A DNA stretch of 64,000 nucleotides from Laguncularia racemosa (lineage: Eukaryota > Streptophyta > Magnoliopsida > Myrtales > Combretaceae): contig JBBMOL010000008.1 in assembly GCA_037954665.1 (NCBI GenBank), forward strand, positions 6,913,559-6,977,558. The letters run 5' to 3'. Shown in pieces: positions 1 to 9,950 of the stretch. The position numbers and the translations under genes were made by a program. How positions within the stretch are numbered: the stretch's first letter is position 1; every line of letters begins with the position of its first letter. The notes under the pieces are model-generated. The model ran no database searches. It was not told the origin of the DNA and saw only the letters and a list, made by a program, of their open reading frames with translations.

Positions 1-440
1 TTTCTAAGTGATAAAACTCATTTTTCTATTTTTCAACTCATTTCTACTATTATAAATTTTTATTATTTTTTATTAATTTTTTATAATTTTCATAAATTTT
101 TATTATTTTTTATTGATTTTTTATTTTTATTAGTTTTTATTAATTTTTCATAATTTTTATTTTATTAAAAATTTTCTCCTAGATTTTTATCTACCCTATT
201 TTAAAATCTAAAGTTTTATTATCATTTTCTAATATTTTTATAATTTTCTTTATAAATTTTCTACATTTTTATTATTTACCATTATAATTATATTTTTATT
301 TTTATTTTTATATCATTAAATCCTAAAAAATCTAATTTCTAAAATTTTTCTATTTATTGAAATATAAATAACAAATAAGTAAATAAATAACAAATAAGTA
401 AATAAGTTAATTTGAAATAAATAAAATAAACCAAATAAAT
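1..440. repeat. AT-rich low-complexity tract with imperfect tandem units
   Basis: T-rich sequence in which a unit of about 40 bp (ataaatttttattattttt and variants) repeats near 52 and 92. It is followed by an A-rich block repeating aaataagtaaat near 370-415. No coding signal is seen. It probably belongs to the LTR around it. Confidence 0.6.
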
Positions 441-1104
441 TAATTAATTAAAGAAAATCGGAAAATCCGACTTACCTAGATTCGGGTTGGTGCGCGGGTC
501 GGGTCGGGTCGATCGGATGCGGCGGCTAGGAGTGCTTGTTGACGGCATTCCGATGGCCTTCTTCAGCTGTTGAGATGTCGATTCCCAGGTTCATGGGGGT
601 GAGGAATCTAACGGTGGCGGTGGTTTACTTCAGAAACGCCTCCTGGTGGTTGCCCAACTCTTGATCGGTGGTCGCAGTTTCGAACAACTCCGGCGAGCTC
701 CAATTCTCTCCTTTTTCTCTCTTTCTCTCGCTTTTGATCTATGCTTTAGCTTCCTCACTTCATCCTCTATTTATAGGCTTTCGAAATCGAGCTAGATAAG
801 CTCGGATTTCCACCGATCGAAGCAAATCGGATTTGCGATTAAACAAACCAACTCCGATTCGTGTAAATCCATCGATTTGTTGAGATTTGATTCTAATTGG
901 ATGATGTTTATCTTAATTATATTGAAGATCTGTTGGATTTGTGCAAAAATCAAATCAAAACGGTCGAAATTCAGATTTTTCCCCTCGCTGGCGATCTCGG
1001 ACAAAGGTTGAAGACGATCACGCGCCTGGCGCGTGCGTTCGCTCCAACCAATCAGATGCTGCCACGTGTCCCAGGTAAAGAAAAATTCGCAAAACACGGA
1101 TTCT

Positions 1105-1174
1105 GCTTCCCCCGCATTTCGAACCCCCAACCTCGCACTTGACCATGGTTTGGACCAGCTGAGCTAGCCCATGT
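1105..1174 (-). repeat. tRNA-like segment with A-box and B-box, inside an LTR
   Basis: On the minus strand TAGCTCAGCTGG (1166-1155) matches the pol III A-box of tRNA genes, and GGGGTTCGAAAT (about 1127-1116) matches the B-box. Their spacing is as in a tRNA. I cannot fold a proper acceptor stem or an anticodon arm, so this is a tRNA-derived relic (SINE head or pseudo-tRNA captured in the LTR) rather than a working tRNA gene. Confidence 0.5.
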
Positions 1175-1454
1175 CCGCGATTTTATTTATTTCGCTAATT
1201 GCATATATGCAATGCGATTTTTTTTATTTTTTTTGTATTTTTTGAAATTTCAAAAATTTGTAAAAATCACTTAACTCTCATTATTGTCATTTCTGAAATT
1301 AGTTTTCAAAATTGATGTGTTTTCCTATTTATTTTTATTTTTTGAATATTTTTCCTATTTTTGCTAAATTAGAGAAAATTATGGAAAAATTGGGAAAATA
1401 TTGGAAATGGATTATTATTAATCTTTAGGGCAAAAATGGGGTGTTTACACACCC

Positions 1455-2270
1455 TATAGAATGGCACCTACTAAGTTTTTTAGAGTTAAAGACTTAGTTC
1501 CAAGAGTTATAAGACAAAGGGTTTATCAAACTAAGTGTGTCACTATAGGGTGCACCAATGCTCTTTACTAAAAAGAAAGATGGGCACATAAGGTTATGTA
1601 TAGACCATAAAGAGATGAACCAAGTTACAATCAAGAACAGGTATCCCTTCCCCAAAATAGATGACTTATTTGATCAATTACGGGAGCTTAGGTCATGTCC
1701 AAGAATGGCTTGAGAGTTAGATATCATTACTTAAGGATCAAAGAAGAAGATATCAAGAAGACTACTTTTAGAAATTAATATAGGCATTATGAGTTCATAG
1801 TGATACCCTTTGTGTTGACAAATGCTCTAGTTTCTTTCATAGATCTCATGAACATAGTATTTAGAGATTTTTGAACTAGTTTGCAGTGGTGTCCATAGAT
1901 GATATACTCATTTATTCCAAGAGTAGTGAAGAACATGAGAACAACTAAGATTAGTCATGGGTAGATTACGAGTAGAGAGATTATATGCAAAGTTTAGCAA
2001 GTGTGAGTTTTGACTAGACCAAGTATCCTTTGTAGGACATGTGATAAGTAAAGATATCATCTCAATGCATCTTGAAAAGATAAAAGTTATGGTTATTTGG
2101 CCGAAACCGAAGATAGTGATGGAGGTTAGGAGTTTCTTGAGACTAGCAGGTTGCTACAGGTAATTTATGGTAATTTGTGGAAGAGTTCTCTCATTTAGTA
2201 ACTCCTTTGACTCGATTCACACAAAAAAAAAGGTTGAAGTTCTTATGGGATGATAAGTGTAAAAATAGTT
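1455..2270 (+). pseudogene. Reverse transcriptase domain of the Tekay-type element (decayed)
   Basis: Recognisable RT blocks are split by stops and indels: a KKKDG-R-CID segment near 1575-1615, a PFVLTNA segment near 1807, and an IDDILIYS segment near 1894. The order matches Ty3 RT. The element could not be active without another copy. Confidence 0.85.
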
Positions 2271-2939
2271 TTATGACATTAAAATGTTAGCACTACCTAA
2301 AGGAAGAGAGGAGTTTGAAATTTTTAGCGATGCTTCAACTTAAGGTTTAGAATGTATCCTCATGCAAAATGGGAAAGTCAGTGCATATGCCTCCCATTAG
2401 TTGAAATCTTATGAGAGGAATTACCCCACACATTACCTAGAGCTAGCAATAATGGTTCTAGCACTTAAGTTGTAGAGACGCTACTTATATGGTAAGAAGT
2501 GCAAAACCTTCATAGATAAAAAAAGTTTGAAATACCTCTACACTCAGAAGGAGCTGAAAATGAGGTAGAGAACATGGCTAGAGTTGATAAAAAACTGATG
2601 TGGAAATCTAGTACCACCCTAAAAAGTCAAATGTGATAGTAGATGTACTAAGCCGAAAGAAGCAGGTTAATATTGCTACTTTGCTCACTTCATAGAGACA
2701 ATTACTAGAAGATATGCACAGGTTAGAGTTAGAGGTGGTGACACACAAAGTTGGGACCAAATTGGCCAATTTGCACATTTAGCTAACCTTTTTAGACCAG
2801 ATTAAAATGGTGTAGGTAAGAGATGTTAAGATTCAAGGGATCAAGAACAAAGTGGAATAAGGTGAAACAACTGAGTTTAATGTGGATGTATAAGGAGTGG
2901 TGAGACATGGTATGAGGCTGTATGTACTAGATGATGCTA

Positions 2940-4235
2940 AATTGAAGAAAGAAATTATGAGGGAAGCTCATTACTTAGGATACACAGTATATTCCAGAAG
3001 TACTAAGATATATAAATATTTGAAAAATCATTACTTCTAGAAGGACATGAAGCAAGAGATAACATAATGACTATCCAAATGTTTGATGTGTAAGAAAATT
3101 AAAATTAAGCATCAGAGGCCAATTAATGAGTTACAATCGCTTCCAATGCCTAAATAGGAGTGGGAACATGTAACTATGAATTTTTCACAGCTCCCCTAAG
3201 AACTAAAGAAAAACATAATGCAATATGGGTAATTTTAGACAAGTTAACCAAATTAGCTTACTTTATTCTGATTAAAGTGAAATATAAGTTAGAGAGACTG
3301 GCTCAGTTTTATATTAAGGAGATTATTAGGTTACATGGAGTACTGGTCACTATAACTTCTAATAGGGATACATGGTTTATCAATAGATTCTAAAGGAGTT
3401 TGCACATGGCTTTAGGCACCAAATTACAATTTAGCACTACTTTCCATCTTTAGACAAATGGACAGTTTAGGAGAATGACAAAAATCTTAGAGGACTTGTT
3501 ATGAGTGTGTGCTTTGGACTTTAGAGGTAATTGGAACAATCACCTATCTTTGGTAGAGTTTGCATACAATAATAGTTACCAAGCAACTATCTAGATGGCT
3601 CCATATGAAGAGCTATATGGTAGGAAGTGAAAATCTCCCCTACATTGAGATGAAGTTGGTGAAGGACAAATAATAGGACTAGAGATAGTACATGAAGCAA
3701 TAGAAAAAGTGAGAGTGATGTGAAAAATAATCATTTTTGCTCAAAGTCACTAGTAAAGCTATATAAATAAAGGCAACACCCTTTTGAGTTCCAAGCAGGA
3801 AATAAGATACTATTAAAGATTTCTCCAACCAAAAGAGTAATCACATTTGTTCTAAAAGGAAAGCTAAACTCTAGATATGAGGGTCCATTTGAAATTTTGA
3901 AAAGAATTGGTAATGTAGCTTATAGGTTAGCTTTACCTTTAAGTTTTGAAGTGTTACATGATGTACCGCATGTGTCTATGTTGAGGAAATTTATACCAAA
4001 CCCAAATCAAGTAGTTGCTTTAGAAACTTTTAATGTATAACCAAATTTATCCTCTATTAAAAGACTTATAAAAATTGTGGATACTAAGAAATAAGTACTA
4101 AAAAGAAGAGTGATTCCCTACATCAAGGTACAATGGACTAATTAAACAAAACATAAAGTGACTTAGAAACTAGAGGAAGAAATGCAAAGTATCTAGAGCT
4201 TTTCCCAAATACAGGTAACTTCCAAGGACAAAGTT
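2940..4235 (+). pseudogene. Integrase and chromovirus C-terminal tail (decayed)
   Basis: The ORF 3160-3393 lies in the integrase core (DKLTKLAYF, ITSNRDTWFINRF, where plant copies usually have SDRDPRF). Downstream frames give LVEFAYNNSY, MAPYEELYGRK and the post-integrase region (SRYEGPFEIL, HDVPHVSMLRK). This combination is typical of plant Tekay/Del chromoviruses. It is interrupted by in-frame stops throughout. Confidence 0.85.
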
Positions 4236-4238
4236 TTG

Positions 4239-5340
4239 GTAAGAGGGGGATGATGTAATATATGAAAAATAAAGTAAACCAAATATAAGGGCAAGAAAAA
4301 TAATAAGGCTTAAATAATAAGGGTAGTTTAGTCTTTTGTAGTCATGGTTTTTAAATCCATTTATGGCATGTCTGCCTCCTCTTTACCTTTTCTATATAGT
4401 GGATACCCTAGAAGCCTTCCCAAACACATAACATAACCAAGGGAAATCCTACAAAAATCGACACGTTTCTATCAAGTAAGACCCTTAAGCATTACCATAG
4501 GTTATTCAAATCTTAATTTCATGTTGTATGAGTATTGTATTGGTGAATTATTAACAATTTGTGGAACAAGAGATGTAAAAGAACAAAGTGTAGTCATGAG
4601 AATAGACAATCTTAAGATTGTCAGCCTAAATTGAAGTAAGTGTTTATTCTTCATGTAAAAGTGTAGATTTAGTATTTGGGTTGAAGTAATTTTGACTTAA
4701 TGCATAGAAATTAGGATTGGTATGCTATTTGGAAAAGAGGAAGAGGAAATTTTTCAAAACAAGGGGATACACAATTTGGTACACGAGTGTGTACCTACCT
4801 ATGCTGAGTTATAGGGGGACACGATCAAGTATATGGGTGTGTACCTAACCATGTTAAAGTACACAGCTAGGTACACAACCGTGTACTTAGGCGTGTTGAG
4901 AAGAGATTTCGCATAAAATGGTACACAGTTGTATTTCCATGCGTGTTCACCTACGTAACCATGTACGCGGGGTATTGACCTGAATTTCCATGTTGCGCTT
5001 CTTTCTTCAATTCTAAGCTGGTTTCACCTACAATAGAGTAATGACAATAGGAAATGCACAACCATGCACACGATGTTCTTCTAAGCATGCAATTACCATG
5101 TCTGTTACATGTGACTATTAGCTTAGTAAAATAAAGGAACTTAACTAATATTGGACTTAAATGGGTGTGTTGCTTATGGTTAGCTTAACTTAAGGGCCCA
5201 TAGTGGTAGAACCCTAGGAGACACCCTCATGATCAATATACAACATTGTTTCTAGTGAAGTCCTATACCGAAATGATTTGAGATAGATTTTAAGGGTATT
5301 GTAGTCAATAGTGGTAGTTCTTGATACCATTTTGAAATTT
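4239..5340 (+). mobile_element. Polypurine tract and probable 3' LTR of the Tekay-type element
   Basis: A polypurine tract (gtaagaggggga, 4239-4250) lies directly after the end of pol, and the LTR probably starts at the nearby TGTAATATATG (4254). A TATA-like tctatatagtgg (4391-4402) sits where an LTR promoter is expected. From about 4760 to 4985 a motif of the type gtacacg-gtgtgtacct recurs imperfectly. The right LTR edge is unclear. Confidence 0.5.
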
Positions 5341-5376
5341 AGGGCTGAGAGTGGCAATTCCTAACCTAGGATCTCT

Positions 5377-5407
5377 CTTCTCTCTCTCTCTATCTATCTA
5401 TATATAT
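5377..5407. repeat. CT/TATC/TA microsatellite
   Basis: A run of CT dinucleotides passes into TATC and TA units. It marks the left boundary of the copia fragment, beyond which no copia RT or RNase H can be read. Confidence 0.8.
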
Positions 5408-5419
5408 GGTGTGATAGGA

Positions 5420-5959
5420 TCATGAATACCTAATAACTTTGAGGAACATTAGCGCCAATAAGAAGTGCTCTAGTAGTTTCAAGGATATGCCTAGGTTTGC
5501 ACTTTGCAACCCCATTTTGTTAGGGTGTTCATGGAAAAGTAGTCTCATGGAGAATACCATTATCTTAGAAAAACTTTGATAATCCAAAGTTAAGATATTC
5601 TCCACTATTGTCTAATCAAATGATTTTGATTGGAAGAGAATACTAAGTGTGTATCATATGATAGAAGACTGGAAATATATTTAACACATCACTCTTATGA
5701 TACATAGTATATAACCAGGTCATTCTAGTACAATCATTCCAGGTCGAGAAGTGATAGGGGTAGATCCCCAAACATCTAAATGAATAAACTCAAATGGTGT
5801 TGTTCTTTTATTAAGACTAAGGGGATATGAAGAACAATGGCTTTTAGCCAAAATATAAACATTACACTTAAGGGAAGAAGTGTTTGAAACATCACTAAAC
5901 ATAGAAGGAAATGATTTCTTTAAATAAGAAAAGAAACATGACCAAGTCGATGATGCCAT
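5420..5959 (-). pseudogene. copia integrase fragments
   Basis: Two ORFs (5720-5959 and 5420-5605) carry the GAG-pre/integrase start with the copia hallmark HLDVWGSTP and the later integrase part with HPNKMG. The core between them is frame-broken. The acidic catalytic triad cannot be traced in full. Confidence 0.85.
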
Positions 5960-6211
5960 AACTAGATTTTCTTTAAATTGTTGTTGTTGTGACTCTAAAC
6001 TTGATGAACATAACCTATCGTAACATCATCCACACAGTATAACTCCTTCCTCTTAATACCACACCTAATGATCACTTGCATTTGAATATCCTTAAGCAAG
6101 CAAAAATTAGGAAACATTAACACTAAATAATTTAACTGTTCATAGTTTGACTTATAGATAATAAGTGATTTGATAAAGTAGGAGAAACTAAACAATTATG
6201 TAGTGATAGAG

Positions 6212-6463
6212 TTAGAGAAAAGCAACAGATCTTACTCTAAGAGCAGGAGTAGATTCACCATTAACTATCATGACAATATTCTTAAACAGTAAAGTCATGT
6301 ATTGAAAGAGAGTTTTATTGTAAGTCATATGGTCAATAGCACCTAAGTCAATGATCCAACTCGTATCATGGTTTGTGGATGAAGATAAAACCATACTAAT
6401 GTTACTTATGGCAAAAGAATCATTTAAGGATATACGGTTGATCAAAGAAAGCAATTCACCCAT
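6212..6463 (-). pseudogene. copia aspartic protease fragment
   Basis: The 83-aa ORF contains SWIIDLGAIDHMTYN, the copia protease motif (usual form W-I-I/L-D-S-G-A-T/S-D-H-M). The serine of the DSG triad is leucine here, which should inactivate it. Confidence 0.85.
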
Positions 6464-7044
6464 TTCATTTGGTTCACTCTAACTTAATGTTGTAGTAGCT
6501 ACATCGGCAATTTTATTATCAATTGAATTAGCAACCTTTGCTTGAGTAGGACATTTGTTGTTATGTAGTTTGTTTTGTTTTCATCTTTCTAGAAACCAAT
6601 CAAGATAGCCATGAATTTTAAAATAGGTATTTTTGGTATGACAACTTCCATTACAATGACTACAATGTAACTTATCTTTTTCTACATCCTCAACAGTTCG
6701 AAAGAGCAAAAGCCAGTAGAGGTGGTTTTGGAAACCACTGCCAAAGATGCACCTTCAACAATATCTCTTTTTCCAAGTATGGTGGCTTGATGTTGGCTTC
6801 TCATTAAATAGTATTGAAGCATTCTTCAATACATAGGATAGGTTTCATTCAAAGGAGATCACTTCAAATAGAATAAAAAATTTCATCCAATCCTACAAGA
6901 AAGTCATATACCCTATCCCTTTAAATTTCTTCTTTCCTTCGTTTGAAGATCAAAGGTACATACCATTTCAATTAGACATTGTTTATCAATTTCTTGCTAG
7001 ACACTATTAAGTTTAGCATAATATATATTAATTACATGTCCATT

Positions 7045-7245
7045 TTACTTTGTCCTTATGGCCTTGCAACACAATTCATAAAATTGTGATTCATCTTCTC
7101 CATCATAGAAGGATTGAGTGGCACTATCCCAAATGTCCTTAGCAATTAAAAGATCAATAAATAAGCCAAGGAGATAAGGGTCCATGGTCTTCAGCAACCA
7201 TCTTTGTATAAGAGCATCTTCAGCATACCACATTGAATAGTCCAA
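7045..7245 (-). pseudogene. copia gag (UBN2-type) fragment
   Basis: The 66-aa ORF has features of plant copia gag: AKDIWDSATQSFYDGEDESQFYEL and a following residue pattern typical of UBN2-like gag. It lies between the PBS and the protease, as expected. Confidence 0.7.
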
Positions 7246-7522
7246 AGTCTACTTCATCTACTTTTGGAATCTAAGCATTCAATTATTCGAGTTTTTTTAG
7301 TCTAGCAGTATGGACTTCAATCATTCGAGACCAAATCTTGAAGTTTGAATCATTTAAGTTATAGCTAAAAGGTAAACTGTTGAGATTGGGTAATTCCATT
7401 GGGTTTGAATTTGTCTATATTGATGATAGTAGTATTTTTAGCATCCATCACTGGTCTCTTATTTCAAGACCAATTTTGAGAAAAGATTTTAGTTTACAAA
7501 AAAATTTCGGAATTTTAAAATA

Positions 7523-7535
7523 AGCTCTAATACCA
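7523..7535 (-). other. Primer-binding site (initiator-Met tRNA type) of the copia element
   Basis: On the minus strand TGGTATTAGAGCT directly follows the LTR end ...TTTCAACA. It differs by one base from the usual copia PBS TGGTATCAGAGC, which is complementary to initiator tRNA-Met. Confidence 0.9.
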
Positions 7536-7772
7536 TGTTGAAAGCTAGACTTTGAAAGAATGATATTTTCTTATTATTCTCTTTAATTAGGTTGCCTTTA
7601 TATAGGCAAAGGTACAGACTTAATGTGGAAGAAAAATAGATTTGATTTCCTAAATAAAGGAAATCAAATATATCTAAAATAGGATAATATACTTCCTATC
7701 ATAACTATCATTATTCTTATAAATCACCTATAAATATGGTAATCACATGCTAAAAAAAGGTTGTTATTTACA
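7536..7772 (-). repeat. copia 5' LTR, 237 bp
   Basis: On the minus strand it runs from TGTAAATAACAACC (7772) to TTTCAACA (7536), with TGT/ACA ends and the PBS immediately after. A TATA box (CCTATATAAAGGC on the minus strand, near 7590) lies in the proper part for an LTR promoter. The length is typical for copia. The matching second LTR is not in the window. Confidence 0.8.
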
Positions 7773-8398
7773 GCTAAGTTCTTTAATACCACCTAGTTTT
7801 GCACTATTGGGAGAAGTCATTCAATCATCAAGTTTTGGAAGATCAAACTTTAAGGCTAAGAGATTCAAGACTTAAGAATAGAAGATTAAGAGTGATGAGG
7901 TGGAAGCTTGCAAGTTCCACTAACTAACTCATAAGTATATAAGCCTACTTGTTCTTCCTTTTTTGATCCTTCCCTAATTCATCCCATTTAAAGTTGTCAT
8001 CCCAAGTTGCATTACTCCTTTGACATCGCATAAAGCACACACCTCACATTTCATCCATGTGATACAACAAATCCTAAGCATCTACACTATTAAGTATAGA
8101 ATTTATTAAAGATATAGATGAGTTTTATTTGTGAGAGAAATGTATTACTTGTATAAAGATCTTATAAGCAAGATGCTAATAGGAAGGGGCTTACCAATAT
8201 ATATGACTTTTGACTTGAACTACACAATATTTTGTTAGTGGTATAGAAAGAATAAAAGACATTTGTTAGTGTTCAGTAGTTAGTGAAATAAAAAAGAATA
8301 CAAGAGAATAAAGAAAATAGACATCAAATGTATAGCAAGGGGTAGAAATCCATCTTTTTACCCTCCACTTCGAAAAAAGATTTATTTGTACTAATATG
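7773..8398. other. Gene-free stretch
   Basis: AT-rich sequence in which I see no protein-coding frame, RNA gene or repeat boundary. Confidence 0.5.
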
Positions 8399-8608
8399 TC
8401 ATGTGTTTAAATGAGTAGCATAAAAGTAACAATAATTTTTAAACACATAATAGTGATAATAAATAGTTTTTGAAAAATTATTATTTATGTTTTCGTGTGT
8501 TAGAATATTATTAGTACTTAAATGCACTAATGAATCTATATGGCATGTTAATACCATTGAAACCTTCCTCTTCCACTCCCTATAATTGCTTCCAAAAGAG
8601 AACTTCAT
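8399..8608 (-). pseudogene. Possible copia gag N-terminal fragment
   Basis: The 69-aa ORF begins with SFGSNYREWKRKVSMVLT, resembling the N-terminal gag motif of copia elements (N-F/Y-x-x-W-K-R). The rest is not recognisable. It could be part of a second copia copy, or chance. Confidence 0.3.
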
Positions 8609-9950
8609 AAAGTATTATTTATTAATGAAAAAAATTTGTTTTTCCAAGGACATTGGATTGTCTTCAAATAGTTAATGTCCCTTCTATTTATAGGCATCCT
8701 TTGATGGCAAAACTTTTCATCAACCTTCACCAAACTTCACATACCATTACCTTAGAATTACCAAATAATTTCTTGCAATATTGGATGTGAACCGACAAAA
8801 CACACATATCCTTTGAAACCTCTCACTTATTAATATAAGAAATTACAATAGAATTTAAAAAAAAAATATCTTTCACATTGAATATCACATCTCCCTTCTC
8901 TAGCAAATTAAGATAATATAACATTCATAATCTACCAAACTATGCAAGCAAGCAAAATGAGCTAATTTGCCTTAACCCATATTGACCTATAGGTTAATGC
9001 GAGCTAACCCACTTTAACTCCTTAATAAGCGAGTTGAAATTTTTGGCCTAAATCGCTCCACTATAGGCTAAAAGGTTAAGCAAGCCAACAAGCTATGAAT
9101 TTTTTTATATATAATTTAATATTTTAAAATAAACCTACTAAAGTCTAAAAATTAAATATGGATCTTAGTTTGTGAAAGCGATACACAAGCAAACTATGCT
9201 CATGAATTTGTCACATTGAATTTTGCAAATCCCTTAACATTGTTAAGATAAAAGACTTCTTAAAGCTCAAGTAGCTTGTCTATGTGCTTTTTGCCAATAT
9301 CCTAAAATAGAAACTGTATGAGGATCAATTCCTAGCCATTATTACCTTAGATATGCAATATAGAGCATACATTTATGGTTGATAACTTAATAAAACAATT
9401 ATTTGATGTCTCTCTTTAGTAAACCCTAGAATAGCTACAACTAATGTGTTGGAACCTTTCCACTCTTCTAACTTACCAATGAATCCAATCAAAGGGATGT
9501 TCTTGTTAGATAGATTTTTCATTTATTCTTTTTTTTTTTTAATTTTGTGAGTTGTCCACTTCAACCTATGGGTTAATTACAATAAGCTAGAAAGCTAATG
9601 ATTTAAGCAAGTAAAAACTTTTCAACCCAACCTGCAATTTTTTTTTTTTTTGGGTCAAACAAGCAAATCGACTTAGCTTGACCTACTTGCACAACTATAA
9701 TATATGCTACAATATAACTCTCCAAATGTAACTTAATGATCCCCAAAACAAGAAAATCTTATTTAAAATTTCACATCAAAGCTTTAGTGCAATCTCCATT
9801 ACAACACATCATCAAGTTCTTAAATATCATCTTCTAACTAAGCATGCAATTTACAATCACAACCCTGTCATGAAACCTTATGTGACTTTGGAAGTGCCTT
9901 TAGTTGCATCTAAATCCCAATGCAAAAGTCTGCTATGAGTGCTATCAAAG
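8609..9950. other. Gene-free AT-rich stretch
   Basis: No coding frame is seen. It contains poly-T runs (near 9528 and 9640). Phrases built on gagctaaccc / aagcaagtaaa recur weakly in both orientations between 8940 and 9680, probably old repeat sequence. Confidence 0.4.

Larger units (their letters stand above)
1..1449 (-). mobile_element. Partial Ty3/gypsy-type LTR (minus strand), cut by the window edge
   Basis: Read on the minus strand from 1449 the sequence begins TGTAAACACCCCATTTTTGC, a start typical of plant Ty3/gypsy LTRs. To its right the sequence changes at once to a plus-strand pol, which suggests that this LTR inserted into the older element. It holds a very AT-rich end (1-470), a CpG-rich block (about 470-1150) and a tRNA-like segment. 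The 81-112 aa ORFs here overlap on both strands and resemble no protein I know. The LTR's far end is outside the window. Confidence 0.55.
1450..4254 (+). mobile_element. Degenerate Tekay/Del-type Ty3/gypsy pol (RT, RNase H, integrase, C-terminal tail)
   Basis: Broken reading frames spell a Ty3/gypsy polyprotein in the usual order. RT starts at about 1455 (APYRMAPTKF), continues with LFTKKKDGHIRLCIDHK (1561-1615) and the active-site strand SIDDILIYSKSSEEHEN (1891-1940, first residue of the YxDD box changed to S). RNase H follows at about 2280-2660 and integrase at about 2940-3720 (zinc region, then WVILDKLTKLAYF and FAYNNSYQ). The conserved tail with YEGPFEILKRIGNVAYRLA is at about 3870-3935 and HVSMLRKF at 3970-3994. 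Many stops and frameshifts make it non-functional. Gag and protease are missing because the copy begins at the LTR junction at 1449/1450. Confidence 0.9.
5410..7772 (-). mobile_element. 5' half of a Ty1/copia element (LTR, PBS, gag, protease, integrase)
   Basis: Read right to left: a 237-bp LTR (7772-7536), a PBS, gag (about 7245-7045), a zinc-knuckle region, an aspartic protease (WIIDLGAIDHMT near 6360, with the catalytic D-S/T-G changed to DLG), then integrase. Integrase shows GAG-pre and core segments (TTPFEFIHLDVWGSTP, near 5790) and a C-terminal part with HPNKMG and LLEHFLLALMFLKV (near 5440-5530). Reading stops at about 5410, before RT and RNase H, so the 3' half and the other LTR are lost. 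Stops and frameshifts show that it is dead. Confidence 0.88.

Noticed and set aside
1105..1174. A functional tRNA gene
   Set aside because: A-box and B-box fit, but I cannot pair an acceptor stem or form a proper anticodon arm, and it lies in an LTR.
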